DNA of 5,262 nt from assembly GCA_022567855.1 (NCBI GenBank), contig JADFGE010000233.1, positions 1 through 5,262 of the forward strand, read 5' to 3'. Numbering within the stretch: the first letter of the stretch is position 1; each line of letters begins with the position of its first letter. This document shows, piece by piece, positions 4,603 to 5,262 of the stretch. This stretch comes from Planctomycetota bacterium. GTDB lineage: Bacteria; Planctomycetota; Phycisphaerae; Phycisphaerales; SM1A02. Below the pieces are notes generated by a model. That model did not search any database and had not been told where the DNA came from. It saw nothing but the letters and a program-made list of their open reading frames with translations. The translations under genes and the position numbers were made by a program.

Positions 4603-5262
4603 ATGGACCAGTGGCGGCTTGAGCCGGCGCACGACCTGGGACTCTCCACGGGCCAGCGACTTCGCAGCCTCCAGCGCGAAAGCGGGTTGATCGAGACGCT
4701 GGCGAGATTCGGCTGGTGGACGGCTGTTCGCACCTACCTCACCCTTGCCCATCGGCTCTCGATTACCGGTCGGGAGCATATCCCCGCCGCGCCGCCGTTC
4801 GTGCTGGTGGCCAACCATTGCAGTCATCTCGATACGCTTGTGCTGGCGGCGCCGATGCGGCGGCTTCTTTGGGATCGAGTGTTTCCCATCGCAGCGGGCG
4901 ATACGTTCTTCGAGACGCCGATCGTGGCCGCCTTTGCCGCCGGCCTGCTCAACGCTCTTCCCATGTGGCGACGCAACTGCGGTTCGCATGCCCTGCGGGA
5001 ACTTCGCCAGCGACTGATAAGCCAACCGTGCGCGTACATTCTGTTCCCGGAGGGTACACGCAGCCGCACCGGGGAAATGAGCCGTTTCCGACCCGGACTG
5101 GGGATGATCGTCGCGGAGACAACCGCGCCGGTGGTGCCCGCGTTCGTGAATGGGACGTTCGCGGCGCTCTCTCCAGATCGAAGGATACCGCGACCAAGAA
5201 AGATCACCGTGACGATCGGAGAGCCGCTGGAGTTCTCGAAGGTTCCCAATACTCGCGAGGGA
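4603..5262 (+). CDS. PlsC-type 1-acylglycerol-3-phosphate acyltransferase, 3' end outside the window
   Basis: The first 220 residues of an open frame that runs off the right edge. Members of the LPLAT/PlsC family transfer an acyl chain to lysophosphatidate or a related acceptor at the inner face of the membrane. Motif I is NHCSHLD (71-77), with the catalytic His72 and Asp77. Motif II corresponds to LPMWRRN (119-125), motif III is FPEGTRS (148-154), and motif IV is near VPAFVNGT (178-185). The domain is nearly complete, since TIGEPLEF (204-211) normally lies close to its end. About 60 residues precede motif I, including a hydrophobic patch at 37-52. Only three bases separate it from the cdsA-like stop, and it has a strong GGAGG site. 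Its likely product, phosphatidate, is the substrate of the upstream gene. Related proteins acylate ornithine lipids or other acceptors, so the exact substrate is open. Confidence 0.92.
   Translation, partial: MDQWRLEPAHDLGLSTGQRLRSLQRESGLIETLARFGWWTAVRTYLTLAHRLSITGREHIPAAPPFVLVANHCSHLDTLVLAAPMRRLLWDRVFPIAAGDTFFETPIVAAFAAGLLNALPMWRRNCGSHALRELRQRLISQPCAYILFPEGTRSRTGEMSRFRPGLGMIVAETTAPVVPAFVNGTFAALSPDRRIPRPRKITVTIGEPLEFSKVPNTREG

Noticed and set aside
4486..5025. 179-codon minus-strand frame opposite cdsA/plsC
   Set aside because: It spans two real genes on the other strand and shows no domain. The plus-strand PlsC motifs settle the coding strand.
1..5262. tRNA, rRNA, CRISPR array, insertion sequence or att site
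   Set aside because: I saw no regularly spaced direct repeats, terminal inverted repeats with a transposase, or tRNA-like cloverleaf sequences. Nearly all of the window is accounted for by protein genes.

Overview
The window is GC-rich and gene-dense, and looks like a bacterial chromosome. Several overlapping start/stop pairs and near-continuous plus-strand genes from about 1247 to the right edge suggest one long transcription unit. The RuvC style and the CdsA/CDP-alcohol transferase pairing resemble what I remember from Planctomycetota (Phycisphaerae-like) genomes. That placement is an inference from protein style, not a demonstrated assignment. I see no mobile element, CRISPR array, tRNA or rRNA.

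Left part (1-1246): a short minus-strand ORF at the edge begins like anthranilate synthase component I (TrpE) but ends in unrelated beta-rich sequence, so it looks like a chimera or a gene remnant. About 86 bases away on the plus strand lies a complete MacB/LolD-type ABC transporter ATPase with no permease next to it. A 125-base gap with several small palindromes, one of them terminator-like, separates it from ruvC.

Central and right part (1247-5262): ruvC (Holliday-junction resolvase) overlaps by four bases a four-helix EamA/DMT-type membrane protein. This is followed by a CDP-alcohol phosphatidyltransferase with a degenerate catalytic motif, a small polytopic membrane protein with VTT/DedA-like character, a CdsA-type phosphatidate cytidylyltransferase, and a PlsC-type acyltransferase cut by the window end. 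The three enzymes form a logical glycerophospholipid pathway: acylation to phosphatidate, activation to CDP-diacylglycerol, then headgroup transfer. The layout recalls E. coli ynbAB, where a CDP-alcohol transferase and a CdsA homologue are paired. The two small membrane proteins could move the lipid product or a precursor across the membrane, but that is a hypothesis.

The most notable points are: (1) the accessory phospholipid cassette with two candidate lipid-translocating proteins; (2) Asn replacing two catalytic Asp residues, and Ile replacing the motif Arg, in the CDP-alcohol transferase; (3) the best ribosome-binding site in the cassette sitting before a 14-codon mini-ORF rather than the membrane-protein frame, meaning either a coupling leader or a frameshift; (4) a 186-base spacer before cdsA holding a chain of tiny overlapping ORFs; (5) the TrpE-like chimera at the left edge.
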